Origin: Streptomyces albus subsp. albus
Lineage (GTDB): Bacteria > Actinomycetota > Actinomycetes > Streptomycetales > Streptomycetaceae
DNA: 64,000 bases
Direction of reading: 5' to 3'
Assembly: GCF_000719865.1 (NCBI RefSeq)
Contig: NZ_JOID01000009.1
Span: forward strand, 1 to 64,000
The notes below the pieces were generated by a model. The model did no database searches, had not been told where the DNA came from, and saw only the letters and a program-made list of their open reading frames with translations. The position numbers were made by a program, and so were the translations under genes. Below, piece after piece: positions 11,129 through 19,260 of the stretch (positions are counted from its first letter, which is position 1; the number at the start of each line of letters is the position of its first letter).

Positions 11129-11518
11129 TCAGGGCTCGGGGGAGCGCAGGACCCGCAGGTGCCCCCGGCGGGCGACTTCCCTCGGGTCGGCCTCCCGGCC
11201 GCCGGGACCTCCCGAGCCGCCCTGCGCCCCGGCCGCGCGCTCCTGCGGGCGGGCGGCTTCGCGGACGGCGTTGGCGAGGGCTTCGAGATCGTCACTGCTG
11301 GGCCGGGCCGGGCCGGTGTCGACGGCGAGCCGGACGACCTCCCAGCCGCGCGGCGCGGTGAGCCGCTCGGAGTGCTCGGCGCAGAGGTCGTAGCAGTGCG
11401 GCTCGGCGTAGGTGGCGAGTGGCCCGAGAACGGCGGTCGAGTCCGCGTAGACGTACGTCAGCGTCGCGACGGCGGGTCGACCGCACGCGGTGCGCGAACA
11501 TCGGCGTACAGGGCTCAC
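11129..11518 (-). CDS. DUF3499 family protein
   Basis: This 129-residue actinobacterial protein of unknown function begins SPVRRCSRTACGRPA. Two cysteine pairs (Cys7/Cys12 and Cys42/Cys46, with His41 and His49 in PHCYDLCAEH) look like a zinc site. The C-terminal third is charged and poorly conserved. The GTG at 11518 begins the family N-terminus but has no clear Shine-Dalgarno; a TACCGT hexamer 9-14 bases upstream would allow a leaderless transcript. It stands upstream of manB and divergent from the metallopeptidase-like gene, the same order as Rv3258c and Rv3259 in mycobacteria. Confidence 0.88.
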   Translation of the reverse strand: MSPVRRCSRTACGRPAVATLTYVYADSTAVLGPLATYAEPHCYDLCAEHSERLTAPRGWEVVRLAVDTGPARPSSDDLEALANAVREAARPQERAAGAQGGSGGPGGREADPREVARRGHLRVLRSPEP

Positions 11519-11834
11519 GAGGTTGGACGGTACCGCACTCTTGAGCGGGCCGCGACGACTCTCCCCGGGCTCCCCACCGTGTCGCGCCCCTGGGGACAAG
11601 GCTGTTGACCTGCGAGCGCGAGGTCTGACCTGCGGCAGGGACGGGGCCGAGGACGGTCCTCCCGGACAGGGGGCACGGCGGCTCGTCCCGCTTGACGGCG
11701 CTTCGCCCGGAATCGTTTCAGCACGGAGCGGGGACCTCCTGCCCGGATGGTCCCGTTCCCGCCGTTCCGTGATCTGCGGCGGCCCCGCTCGTCGCCCTCT
11801 CGGGGCGGCCGGGCGGCGGCTACTCTCGGAGGTG
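11519..11834. other. 316-bp divergent promoter region
   Basis: The gap lies between the DUF3499 gene (leftward) and the metallopeptidase-like gene (rightward). TACTCT at 11820-11825 lies 9 bases before the latter's ATG and could be a -10 of a nearly leaderless transcript. I find no strong -35 partner and no small gene. Confidence 0.45.
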
Positions 11835-12299
11835 ATGAGCAGCTCCGTACCACCCCGCCCCTCCGAGCCGCGCCCGCGCCGCCGAGACCGCCACGGGCGC
11901 GGTATGCGCGGACCGATCGCGCCGCCGCAGGTGCCCCTCGCGGTGAGCCGCGCGACGGCCTTCACCGATCTGGTGCACGACTCGGTGGAGCGGCTCGAAC
12001 GGCACTGGCCGCAGCTCTCCGAGGTGGAGTTCGCCGTGCTGGACGTCCCGTCGTTCGACGGTGGCGGCGAGGACCGCGCCGAGGGCTGGGAGGACGAGGG
12101 AACGGTGCCGCTGGGCCGGGTGACCGCCGCCCGGGGGGACGGGCCGGCCCGGATCGTCGTCTACCGGCGCCCGGTGGAGATCCGGACGAAGAACCGCGAC
12201 GAGCGGGCCCTGCTGGTGCACGAGATCGTGGTCGAGCAGGTGGCTGAACTGCTGGGTCTGGCACCGGAGTCGGTGGACCCGCGGTACGGGCAGGACTGA
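11835..12299 (+). CDS. zincin-like metallopeptidase family protein with degenerate motif
   Basis: This 154-residue protein belongs to the DUF1025 metallopeptidase-like family (Rv3259 in mycobacteria). The conserved part runs from about residue 40, including AVLDVPSFD, and ends RDERALLVHEIVVEQVAELLGL. The family's HExxH is reduced to His129-Glu130 followed by IVVEQ, so the second zinc histidine is missing and proteolysis is unlikely. The basic N-terminus (~25 residues) looks disordered. The start is uncertain: ATG 11835 and GTG 11832 both overlap the only GGAGG, and ATG 11904 would give a shorter protein. Confidence 0.85.
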   Translation: MSSSVPPRPSEPRPRRRDRHGRGMRGPIAPPQVPLAVSRATAFTDLVHDSVERLERHWPQLSEVEFAVLDVPSFDGGGEDRAEGWEDEGTVPLGRVTAARGDGPARIVVYRRPVEIRTKNRDERALLVHEIVVEQVAELLGLAPESVDPRYGQD

Positions 12300-12306
12300 G
12301 GGAGCG

Positions 12307-12339
12307 GGGCCGGGCGCGGCCGGTGGGCGCGCCCGGCCC
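12307..12339. terminator. bidirectional terminator
   Basis: A perfect 12-bp stem (GGGCCGGGCGCG with its complement, 9-base loop) sits in the 46-bp gap between two convergent genes and can serve both. Confidence 0.75.
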
Positions 12340-12345
12340 GTGCTC

Positions 12346-13926
12346 TCAGCGCATCAGCAGGGACAGGTCCTCGGCCGCTTCGGGCACGACGACCGTGCCC
12401 CGGTCGTCGGGGAGCGGCTGGACGGTGAACATCGGCACGCCGCCCTTGGGCAGTTCGAGCATCCGGGAGGCGTACACGGGGCCGCCGGACAGTGCCTCGA
12501 CGGTCAGCGCGTGAGTGCCCTTGCCGTCCGAGGGGACGGGGGGTTTCGGCACGCTGAGCGTCGTCCCGGCCTTGACCGTGTACTCCTTGCTCACCGGCTC
12601 GCCGCCGCCGCTGCCCGCCGAGGCGGTGACCTTGACCTTCGCGGCCTTGCCGGGCGTGACCAGGGAGAGGACCGAGCCCTTGGCCCGGTTGTCGGCGGCG
12701 GTGCCGCGCGCCTCGATCCGCCCGGTGGCCGGGATGAACGCCATCTCCCGGTCGCCGCCCTTGCCGCGGACGACACGCAGGGCGACGGCGTACGGGGCGG
12801 CGTCGCCGCCGTCCGCCGGGGTCAGCACCAGGGAGCCGGGCTCGCCCTTGGTGATGTCGTTCAGGTCCACGGACGTCACCATGCCGCGCTTCAGCGTCAG
12901 GGTCTCGTGACCCGCCGGGGTGAACGAGCCGGTCGGCCCGGCGAGTTCCACCTTCAGATCGGCGTCGTGCTCGCCGGTCGCCACGGCCACCAGCTGTACG
13001 GAGGTCGCGTCCGGCGGGATGCCGGGGAGCACGGCCCGGCCGTCCGTCACCGCGGAGAACGGCAGCCAGTCGCTGCCGGTCCCGCTGTCCGTGGCGCGGA
13101 CGGCGGCGCCGACCCGGCCGGAGCGGGCGGCGACCCGCACGGCGAGATCGTCCGCCTTCCCCGAGGTGAGCGTGGACAGCAGGACGGAGGTCGCGGAGCG
13201 GGGCGGGACGGTGATGCCCTCGCCGGTCTCGGTCTCGATCCGGCCCTTCTTGCCGTACAGCTCCAGGTCGACGACGGCGGCTGTGTCGTCGGGGTTGGTC
13301 AGCTCGACGTAGTCCTGGCGGCGCTCGGCGGTGCTGGTGCCCGGGAACCAGAAGTCGGTGTCGGGGGCGGTGCAAGAGACGCCCAGGACGCCGCGTCCCT
13401 GGCCGGAGCTGATGACGGTCGTCTGCTGGGCCGTCCAGCCGGGGGCGAGGGCGCCGTCGGCGGTGCCGATGAGGGCGGGGGCGTCGGACCCGGAGACGGA
13501 GGCGACCGCGGGGGCGCCCGGCTTCTTCAGGGGGGCGACGGGGTCGGGCCCGGCGTCCTTGCCGTCCTTGCCGTCCTTGCCGTCCTTCTCGTCCCTGTCG
13601 TCCCTGTCGTCCTCGTCGTCCTTGTCGCCGTCCTTGCCGTCGGCGGCGTCCGGCTCCTGTCCGGCGGGCAGGAGTCCGGCCGTGCCCTTGGCGCCGGAGG
13701 ATCCCGCGGCGGCACCGCCCTCGGGAGTGAAGGAGGTGTAGCCGGTCTCGGCCAGCTCCGACAGGGACGGCTCCGGGCAGAGCAGTTCGGAGCGCTCCAC
13801 CGGCAGCCGTTCGGCGGCGGCCGCGGAACGGCCGGGCGTCTCGCCGGGGGCGGCCAGGGCCGCCACCCCGGTGACCGCGGCGAGGGCCGTGGCGGCGGCG
13901 AGCAGGGAGAGGGTGGTGCGGTTCAC
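12346..13926 (-). CDS. DUF5719 family exported protein
   Basis: The 526-residue protein has an N-terminal hydrophobic export signal (residues ~4-27, TLSLLAAATALAAV onward). A strongly charged Asp/Lys linker (~95-125, repeats of DGK and DDRD) follows, then a long beta-rich extracytoplasmic region with repeated Ig-like strand patterns (VELTNPDDTAAVVDLELYG, LLSTLTSGKADDLAVRV). The function is unknown. It is translationally coupled to the upstream glycosyltransferase fusion (GTGA overlap), so the two products probably act together at the membrane or wall. It is conserved beside DUF3499, manB and whiB in streptomycetes as far as I recall. Confidence 0.88.
   Translation of the reverse strand: MNRTTLSLLAAATALAAVTGVAALAAPGETPGRSAAAAERLPVERSELLCPEPSLSELAETGYTSFTPEGGAAAGSSGAKGTAGLLPAGQEPDAADGKDGDKDDEDDRDDRDEKDGKDGKDGKDAGPDPVAPLKKPGAPAVASVSGSDAPALIGTADGALAPGWTAQQTTVISSGQGRGVLGVSCTAPDTDFWFPGTSTAERRQDYVELTNPDDTAAVVDLELYGKKGRIETETGEGITVPPRSATSVLLSTLTSGKADDLAVRVAARSGRVGAAVRATDSGTGSDWLPFSAVTDGRAVLPGIPPDATSVQLVAVATGEHDADLKVELAGPTGSFTPAGHETLTLKRGMVTSVDLNDITKGEPGSLVLTPADGGDAAPYAVALRVVRGKGGDREMAFIPATGRIEARGTAADNRAKGSVLSLVTPGKAAKVKVTASAGSGGGEPVSKEYTVKAGTTLSVPKPPVPSDGKGTHALTVEALSGGPVYASRMLELPKGGVPMFTVQPLPDDRGTVVVPEAAEDLSLLMR
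13554..13641. repeat. 9-bp coding repeats for the Asp/Lys linker
   Basis: Near-perfect iterations of GTCCTTGCC and GTCCCTGTC (minus strand GGCAAGGAC) encode the DGK/DRD linker of the DUF5719 protein. Such arrays vary in copy number between strains. Confidence 0.7.
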
Positions 13927-16900
13927 TGCTGGTCGCTCCCGTCGCGGTGGGGGGCGGGCCGGCCGTCGTCCCCGTAGGCGGTGTCGCTCTGGTCGGGACG
14001 GCCGTCGGCGGCGTAGGGCTGGGCCGGGTAGCCGTACGGGTCGGGGCCGTCGTACGGCTGCGCGCCCTCGTACTGCTGCTGCCCCTCGCCGTACCCGCCG
14101 GCCTGGTAGGGGTCCGGCTGGTACGGATCGGCGTACGGGCCGGCGCCGTACTGCGGGTACTGCGGGTACTGCTGGTACTGACCGTCGCCGTAGCCGTGGT
14201 ACTGCTGTCCGCCCTGGCTCGGGTCGGAACCGCCCTGGTACGGGTCGCCCTGGTACTGCTCACCCGGGTACGGCTGTCCGCCGTCGGGGGCGTAGTTCTG
14301 CTGGTCCCAGCTGCCGTGGGGCTGCTGTGGCACACCCTCCGCGTACGGCGCGGCCGGTGCCCCGGATGGCGCCGCCGCCCCCGTCGCCGCCGCGTCCGCG
14401 GACTCGGCCGCCTGGGCGGCCCGGAAGGCGTCGAACGCCTCGAAGGGGTCGTCCTCGGCCGCCGCCGCGGCGGGCGGTGCGGTCCCGGCGGGCACGGGCT
14501 GCTGCTCCCGCGTGCTCTCCGGTTCCGCGCCCTGCGCGGCCGCCTCGGCCTCCGCTGCCGCCCGCAGCCTGCGGGCCCGGCGGCCCTCGCCGTCCACGGG
14601 CTGCGCGGGCACGACCGGCTCCGGTCCGCTCTCGGGCAGGTCGTCGTCGACCTCCCGGCGCCGTCCGGGCAGGGCGAGCACCACGAGGACGACGGCCAGC
14701 AGCCCTTGGGCCCCGGTCCACAGGGTGTGGCTCAGCGGCGACTCGTACGTCAGGTCCAGCCGACCGCCGTTCGCGGGCAGTTCGAAACCCTGGGCCCACT
14801 CGTCGACCGTGGTGGGGGTCAGTGGTTCACCGTCGAGCGTGGCGGTCCAGCCGGGGGCGGCCCGGTCGGCGATGCGCAGCACCCGGCCCTCCGGTCCGGC
14901 GGGGACGGAGGTGTGGGCCTCGACGGGACCGGCGGCGACGGGGACCGGCTCGGCGTTCCCCGCCGCGCCTCCGCCGCCCTCGGGCTTCACGACGGTGACG
15001 CGGGCGACGCGCCGGTCGAGCCGCCAGAGGGAACTGCCGTCCTCCTGGCTGAGCCGGGTGAGCCCGGGGGTGGTGTCCAGCACCCGGCGCGTCTCGCGGG
15101 GCGCTCCGTCCCGGACGAGGATGTAGCGCACCGCGTAGCCGCCGAGCTGGTCGGTCTGGTCGGCGCCGGAGCCGGCGACGAGGTTGGCGACGATGCCGTC
15201 CAGCCGGATGTCGCCGCCGCTCGCCGCGGCCAGGTCGGCGTCGCCCAGCGCGGCGCCAGAGCCGCGCACCAGGGTGTACGAGACCCGGCCCGGCTCGCCG
15301 CCGAGCACCAGGGTGCGCGCCTGGTCCTGGGTGCGGCTCTCCTCGGCGACGAAGGGCGGCACCTGCACGGGGTCGCGCCGTTCGACCGGGCCGGCCGCTC
15401 CGCCGTACATCCAGGCGACGGCGGAGAACAGCGGACCGGCGGCGGCCGCGAGGGCGATCAGCGCGGCGACCGGCTGCCGCCAGCCGAAGCTCTGCGCGGC
15501 GACGCGTTCGCGCGCGTTCTCCGCGCCGACCGCGGCGGCGGACAGCAGCGCGATGCCGTAGACGAGGGTGGCGGGCCCGGCCCAGGCGGAGCCGTTGGAC
15601 AGCGCGGCCAGGAGCAGGGCGGCGATCGCCACGGCCCAGGCGGTGCGCACCGCGCGCTGCCGGTCGTCGCGGAGCAGGGCGGCCAGGGCGGCGAGCACCA
15701 GCCCGGCGAGGAGGAAACCGCCGGCCGCCTTCGGTCCGCCGGGGCTGATCATCAGCAGGTCCAGCGCGCCGGCCGACCCGGTGCCGTACCCCAGACCGAC
15801 CTCGCGGAGGAAGCCGGACGGCGAGGTCAGCAGCGACAGCGACCACGGGGCGAGGACGACGAGCGGGGTGAGCAGCACCAGCGCGAGGCGCACTCCGTAC
15901 GCGGCCGTACCGCCCTGGTGGCGCACGGTGCGCGCGACGAGCAGGGCGACGCCCAGCAGCAGCGTCAGCGGCCAGACGACGGGGGTGAAGGCGGTGGTGA
16001 AGGTGAGCAGCAGGGTGTACGCCCAGACGGCGCGCCAGCTCGGGCGCGCGGCCGGTGCCCCGGCCCCGTCTCCGTCGCCGTCCTTGTCGCCGTCGCGGCC
16101 GGCCGGGAGGGCCAGTCCGCCGGCGGCGACGGCCGCGCGGGCCATCAGGGGCAGCAGCACCGCGAGCACCGCGGTGCCCAGCCGGCCGCCCGCCAGCGCG
16201 CCGGTAGCGGCGGGCAGGAAGGCGTAGGCCACGGCCGCCCAGGCGCGCAGCAGGCGTGACTCGACCAGCGGCCGGGAGGCGAAGTAGGCGCTCAGCCCGG
16301 CCAGCGGCACCGAGCAGACGAGGAGCAGGGTCAGGGCCGCGCCGGTGCTGCCGAGCAGCAGGGTCGACAGGGCGGCGATGACGGCCAGGTAGGGCGGGGC
16401 CGCCTCGGTGCCGCCGGTGCCGACCGGCTGCCAGGCGGACAGATAGCGGTCCCAGAGGTCGGAGGCGTCCGCCGGTGCGGGCAGCAGGGCCCCGCCGGCG
16501 AGCGTGCCGGAGCCGAGCAGTCCGCGGCAGGCGACGAGGGAGACCACCAGCAGCAGGAGGAAGAGGACCGGCCCGGGCTTGCGGGCGATCCGCTTCAGCC
16601 TGGCGAACTGTTCGATCTCCAGGAAGTCGGCGTCGTCACCGCCCGGTCCGGACTCGACGGCACCGTGCCGGCCGCCGGAGGCCAGCTCGGGTTCCGAGCG
16701 GCCGCTGAAGTTGCCGACGACCGCCTCGGCCGTGGCCCGTACCGTCGCCCCGGGGGGCGGGAACAGCGGCCGCAGATCGGCCGGTTCGACCGCCGGCCGG
16801 CCGCGCAGGCGCCGCCCGGCGAGGATCCGTCCCGGCCGCAGCAGCACGCCGAGGAGGCCCGCGATCTCGTCCAGCGCCTGGCCGGGCACCTTGCCGACCA

Positions 16901-17909
16901 GATAGGCGAGCGTGCGCAGCACGGTGCCGAGCACCAGGCGCAGCAGGACGTACGGCAGCGCCGCGCCGCGGGAGTTGACGAGCATCGTGTAGACCGCGCC
17001 GGCCTTGTCGACGCGGTGCGGATTGGCCGCCGAGCGGCCGGCGCAGTCGATCGGCCGCCGCTCGCGCGCGGCGGCCTCCGCGTGCCGCAGGACGGCCTCG
17101 GGGGCGACGAGGACCTGATGGCCCGCGGCCTGGGCGCGCCAGCACAGGTCGACGTCGTCGCGCATCAGGGGCAGCCGCCGGTCGAAACCGCCGAGTTCGT
17201 CCCAGACGTCGCGCCGGATCAGCATGCCGGCGGTCGAGACCGACAGCACCGGGCGCACCTGGTCGTGCTGGCCCTGGTCCTGCTCGCGGCGGTCCAGGCC
17301 GGTCCAGCGGCGGCCGCTGCGGGCGATGCTGACGCCCGCCTCCAGCAGCTGCCGGCGGTCGTACCAGCCGCGCAGCTTGGGACCGACGATCGCGGTGGAC
17401 GGGGAGGAGTCGGCGACCCGCAGCAGCTCGGCGAGGGCGTCCGGCTCGGGAGCGCAGTCGTCGTGCAGCAGCCAGAGCCACTGGACGGGCTCTCCGTGCG
17501 GCAGTTCCGGCATGTCGTAGGCGTCGTCGCGCCAGGTGCGGGTCTCCGGGTCCCAGCCGCTGGGGCGCTTGAGATACGGCAGGTCGTCGGGGGTGAGCAC
17601 CCCGGCCGTGCGGACCGCCTCGTCGACGGCCGTGCCGAAGCCGGACCGGCGCGCGAGATGCAGCACCCGGTCGGCTCCGAGGCTCTCGGTGAGCAGCGCG
17701 GCGGACTCGTCGGCGCTGCCGGTGTCGGCGGCGATGACGTTCTGGACCGGCCGCTCCTGGCCGACCAGTCCGGCGAGCGCCTGCGGCAGCCAGCGGGCGC
17801 CGTCGTGGGAGACGAGCACGGCGGTGACGACATGCCGCGGGTATGCGGGGGCGGCGGCTCCGGAGGGGGCGGCCGGTTGGCTGTGCGCCGAGTGGCTGTG
17901 CACGGACAT
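13923..17909 (-). CDS. giant GT2 glycosyltransferase fused to polytopic membrane domain
   Basis: This 1328-residue fusion begins with a GT-A family 2 domain (~residues 25-330): TAVLVSHDGARWLPQAL, nucleotide-sugar acid motif LLHDDCAPEPDAL (~150) and LMRDDVDLCWRAQAAG. It continues with a cytosolic linker and at least ten hydrophobic segments from about residue 490. Next comes an extracytoplasmic beta-rich part and a final membrane segment (~LLAVVLVVLALPG). The cytosolic tail of ~190 residues is rich in Tyr, Gln, Gly and Pro (YQGDPYQGG, YPQYPQYG). It probably transfers sugars to a lipid carrier or polymer at the membrane. ATG 17909 opens MSVHSHSAHSQ; an in-frame GTG at 18032 is possible. Its stop overlaps the next start. 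Confidence 0.9.
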   Translation of the reverse strand: MSVHSHSAHSQPAAPSGAAAPAYPRHVVTAVLVSHDGARWLPQALAGLVGQERPVQNVIAADTGSADESAALLTESLGADRVLHLARRSGFGTAVDEAVRTAGVLTPDDLPYLKRPSGWDPETRTWRDDAYDMPELPHGEPVQWLWLLHDDCAPEPDALAELLRVADSSPSTAIVGPKLRGWYDRRQLLEAGVSIARSGRRWTGLDRREQDQGQHDQVRPVLSVSTAGMLIRRDVWDELGGFDRRLPLMRDDVDLCWRAQAAGHQVLVAPEAVLRHAEAAARERRPIDCAGRSAANPHRVDKAGAVYTMLVNSRGAALPYVLLRLVLGTVLRTLAYLVGKVPGQALDEIAGLLGVLLRPGRILAGRRLRGRPAVEPADLRPLFPPPGATVRATAEAVVGNFSGRSEPELASGGRHGAVESGPGGDDADFLEIEQFARLKRIARKPGPVLFLLLLVVSLVACRGLLGSGTLAGGALLPAPADASDLWDRYLSAWQPVGTGGTEAAPPYLAVIAALSTLLLGSTGAALTLLLVCSVPLAGLSAYFASRPLVESRLLRAWAAVAYAFLPAATGALAGGRLGTAVLAVLLPLMARAAVAAGGLALPAGRDGDKDGDGDGAGAPAARPSWRAVWAYTLLLTFTTAFTPVVWPLTLLLGVALLVARTVRHQGGTAAYGVRLALVLLTPLVVLAPWSLSLLTSPSGFLREVGLGYGTGSAGALDLLMISPGGPKAAGGFLLAGLVLAALAALLRDDRQRAVRTAWAVAIAALLLAALSNGSAWAGPATLVYGIALLSAAAVGAENARERVAAQSFGWRQPVAALIALAAAAGPLFSAVAWMYGGAAGPVERRDPVQVPPFVAEESRTQDQARTLVLGGEPGRVSYTLVRGSGAALGDADLAAASGGDIRLDGIVANLVAGSGADQTDQLGGYAVRYILVRDGAPRETRRVLDTTPGLTRLSQEDGSSLWRLDRRVARVTVVKPEGGGGAAGNAEPVPVAAGPVEAHTSVPAGPEGRVLRIADRAAPGWTATLDGEPLTPTTVDEWAQGFELPANGGRLDLTYESPLSHTLWTGAQGLLAVVLVVLALPGRRREVDDDLPESGPEPVVPAQPVDGEGRRARRLRAAAEAEAAAQGAEPESTREQQPVPAGTAPPAAAAAEDDPFEAFDAFRAAQAAESADAAATGAAAPSGAPAAPYAEGVPQQPHGSWDQQNYAPDGGQPYPGEQYQGDPYQGGSDPSQGGQQYHGYGDGQYQQYPQYPQYGAGPYADPYQPDPYQAGGYGEGQQQYEGAQPYDGPDPYGYPAQPYAADGRPDQSDTAYGDDGRPAPHRDGSDQQ

Positions 17910-18210
17910 CGAGGTACGGGCCCCGGTTCGCTGGACTGCGGTGGACGCACGCGCTCGCGAGGAGTCGGGTGTGTCTCGGACGGCCCCCCACACTAACGGC
18001 TCGGAGCGGGGCACCGGCCCGGCCGTCCGCACAGCAATCCGCCTCCCACGCGGCTGCGGGGGAGGCGGGCTGGGAAATGTGTGCGTATGTGCGGTCTGCG
18101 CGGGTGTGGCGCGCGTGGCCGCGCTCGGGTGCGGGTGCGGAGACGCGGTGGCGGAACGGGTATGTGCGGTGTGCGCGGGCGCCGGGTGAATCCGCGGAAG
18201 GGCCCGACGG
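17910..18210. other. 301-bp gap between whiB and the glycosyltransferase gene
   Basis: It carries repeated GTGTGCG/GTATGTGCGG motifs and the possible upstream extension of the glycosyltransferase frame (to 18032). I see no other gene and no obvious terminator stem for whiB. Confidence 0.4.
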
Positions 18211-18474
18211 TCAAACGGCGGCCTTCTTCAGCCGGCGGCGCTCGCGCTCGGAGAGCCCGCCCCAGATGCCGAAACGCTCGTCATTGGCGAGGGCGTATTC
18301 GAGGCACTCGGAACGCACCTCGCAGGCCAGGCAGACCTTCTTCGCCTCACGGGTGGAACCGCCCTTTTCCGGAAAGAAGGACTCGGGATCGGTCTGGGCG
18401 CACAGCGCGCGCTCCTGCCATCCGAGCTCCTCATCCGCCTCCTCGACCAGCAATTGCTGGAACAGCTCGGTCAT
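18211..18474 (-). CDS. whiB: WhiB sporulation regulator (Fe-S Wbl protein)
   Basis: This 87-residue Wbl transcription factor is needed in streptomycetes for sporulation septation, acting jointly with WhiA. Four cysteines (25, 48, 51, 57; pattern C-x22-C-x2-C-x5-C) bind a [4Fe-4S] cluster. GIWGG (69-73) is the sigma-contact turn, and the basic tail SERERRRLKKAAV contacts DNA. The sequence is almost identical to what I remember of S. coelicolor WhiB (SCO3034; WhiB2 in mycobacteria). It is monocistronic, with its own promoter and a ~65-base leader containing an 18-bp palindrome. Confidence 0.97.
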   Translation of the reverse strand: MTELFQQLLVEEADEELGWQERALCAQTDPESFFPEKGGSTREAKKVCLACEVRSECLEYALANDERFGIWGGLSERERRRLKKAAV

Positions 18475-18510
18475 GTGCGCCCCTGTCTGTCTTTGCGTCC
18501 CCGTGATGCT

Positions 18511-18528
18511 GCCGTTACCGATAACGGC
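18511..18528. promoter_or_regulatory. 18-bp palindrome in the whiB leader
   Basis: GCCGTTA, four central bases, then TAACGGC form a perfect inverted repeat about 37 bases before the whiB start and some 11-28 bases downstream of the predicted transcription start. It may be an operator or an RNA hairpin. Which protein, if any, binds is unknown. Confidence 0.5.
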
Positions 18529-18545
18529 CGAACGACACGAGTGAA

Positions 18546-18575
18546 ATTACAAGTGTGCCGATCCAGGCCAGTCAA
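18546..18575 (-). promoter_or_regulatory. predicted whiB promoter
   Basis: On the minus strand TTGACT (18570-18575) and TGTAAT (18546-18551) are separated by 18 bases, a good vegetative-type promoter. The start is expected near 18539, giving a leader of about 65 bases. Confidence 0.6.
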
Positions 18576-19260
18576 GCCGAGATCTGCTATTGGGCCCCTT
18601 ATTCACTCTGGGGAACCAAGGCTTTGCGGAAAGTGTTCAAATCGTCCTAAAGCGTGACAGTCTGCAGCGTTCACCCGCGACCACCCCCTCGACACAAGAG
18701 ACGCCGGCACCCGTAGCCCCGTTGCCCTTCCGGCTCCGGCGGAACGGAGCCGGTCACAGTCGGATCACAGAAGCACAACGGCGCACCCCGGCGACTGCTG
18801 CGCCGTGTGTCCCCGAATCGGGGTGCACAAACCTTTCACCGTGCCGGGTCCCCGGAAGAGGTGAACCACACCCGCCAAAGCGGGCATCGGGTTGACACCG
18901 GGTTGACAAGGAAGGAGCGCTCCCGGTCTTCTGGGTGCCATGTCACTGACGCTCGCGCCCTCCCGGACCCGCTCCCGCCTCTCGTGCGGTGTCGCGCTCC
19001 GCTGTGCCCCGGGCGCCCGTCGCGGCTGTTGTCGCTGTTCCGGCTGCTGAATCACCGCCGCCCATCACCGCCGCGGATCAACAGCACTGATCGCCACCGC
19101 CGTTCACCGCCGCTGAGCACCGCTCCCGCCCACCCCGGGGCCGGCTTCGCCGTCGCCCCCGGCCGTCGGGCGGCACCGCCGGCCGGCGCGGCTGATCGAC
19201 ACGGCTGATCGCCCTCGCCCCAGCCCGTCAGCTCTCCTTACGCCGAGGAACCGACCTCCC

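Larger units (their letters stand above)
18475..19260. other. 786-bp intergenic between whiB and cysteine dioxygenase gene
   Basis: This is the longest gap in the window, divergent. It carries the whiB promoter and leader palindrome near its left end. Around 18729-18751 and 18812-18826 are short inverted repeats (GGCTCCGG with CGGAGCC; CCCCGA with TCGGGG). At 18892-18908 the hexamer TTGACA occurs twice, 11 bases apart, but no good -10 follows. Several small open frames cross it, none with a Shine-Dalgarno plus coding bias that I trust. Base composition is lower in GC at 18530-18680. Confidence 0.5.

Noticed and set aside
12161..14335. Long minus-strand frame (724 codons) overlapping the DUF5719 gene
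   Set aside because: It is a +1/-1 frame shadow full of Arg/Gly/Thr. The other minus frame has a signal peptide and coherent beta-strand pattern.
18060..18210. Small gene in the GTGTGCG-rich stretch after whiB
   Set aside because: Its open frames have no start with a ribosome site and are repeat-driven.
18807..19208. 133-codon frame in the whiB/cysteine dioxygenase gap
   Set aside because: There is no ribosome site, the composition is atypical with many Ser/Arg/Pro, and no recognisable motif is present; it is probably non-coding.
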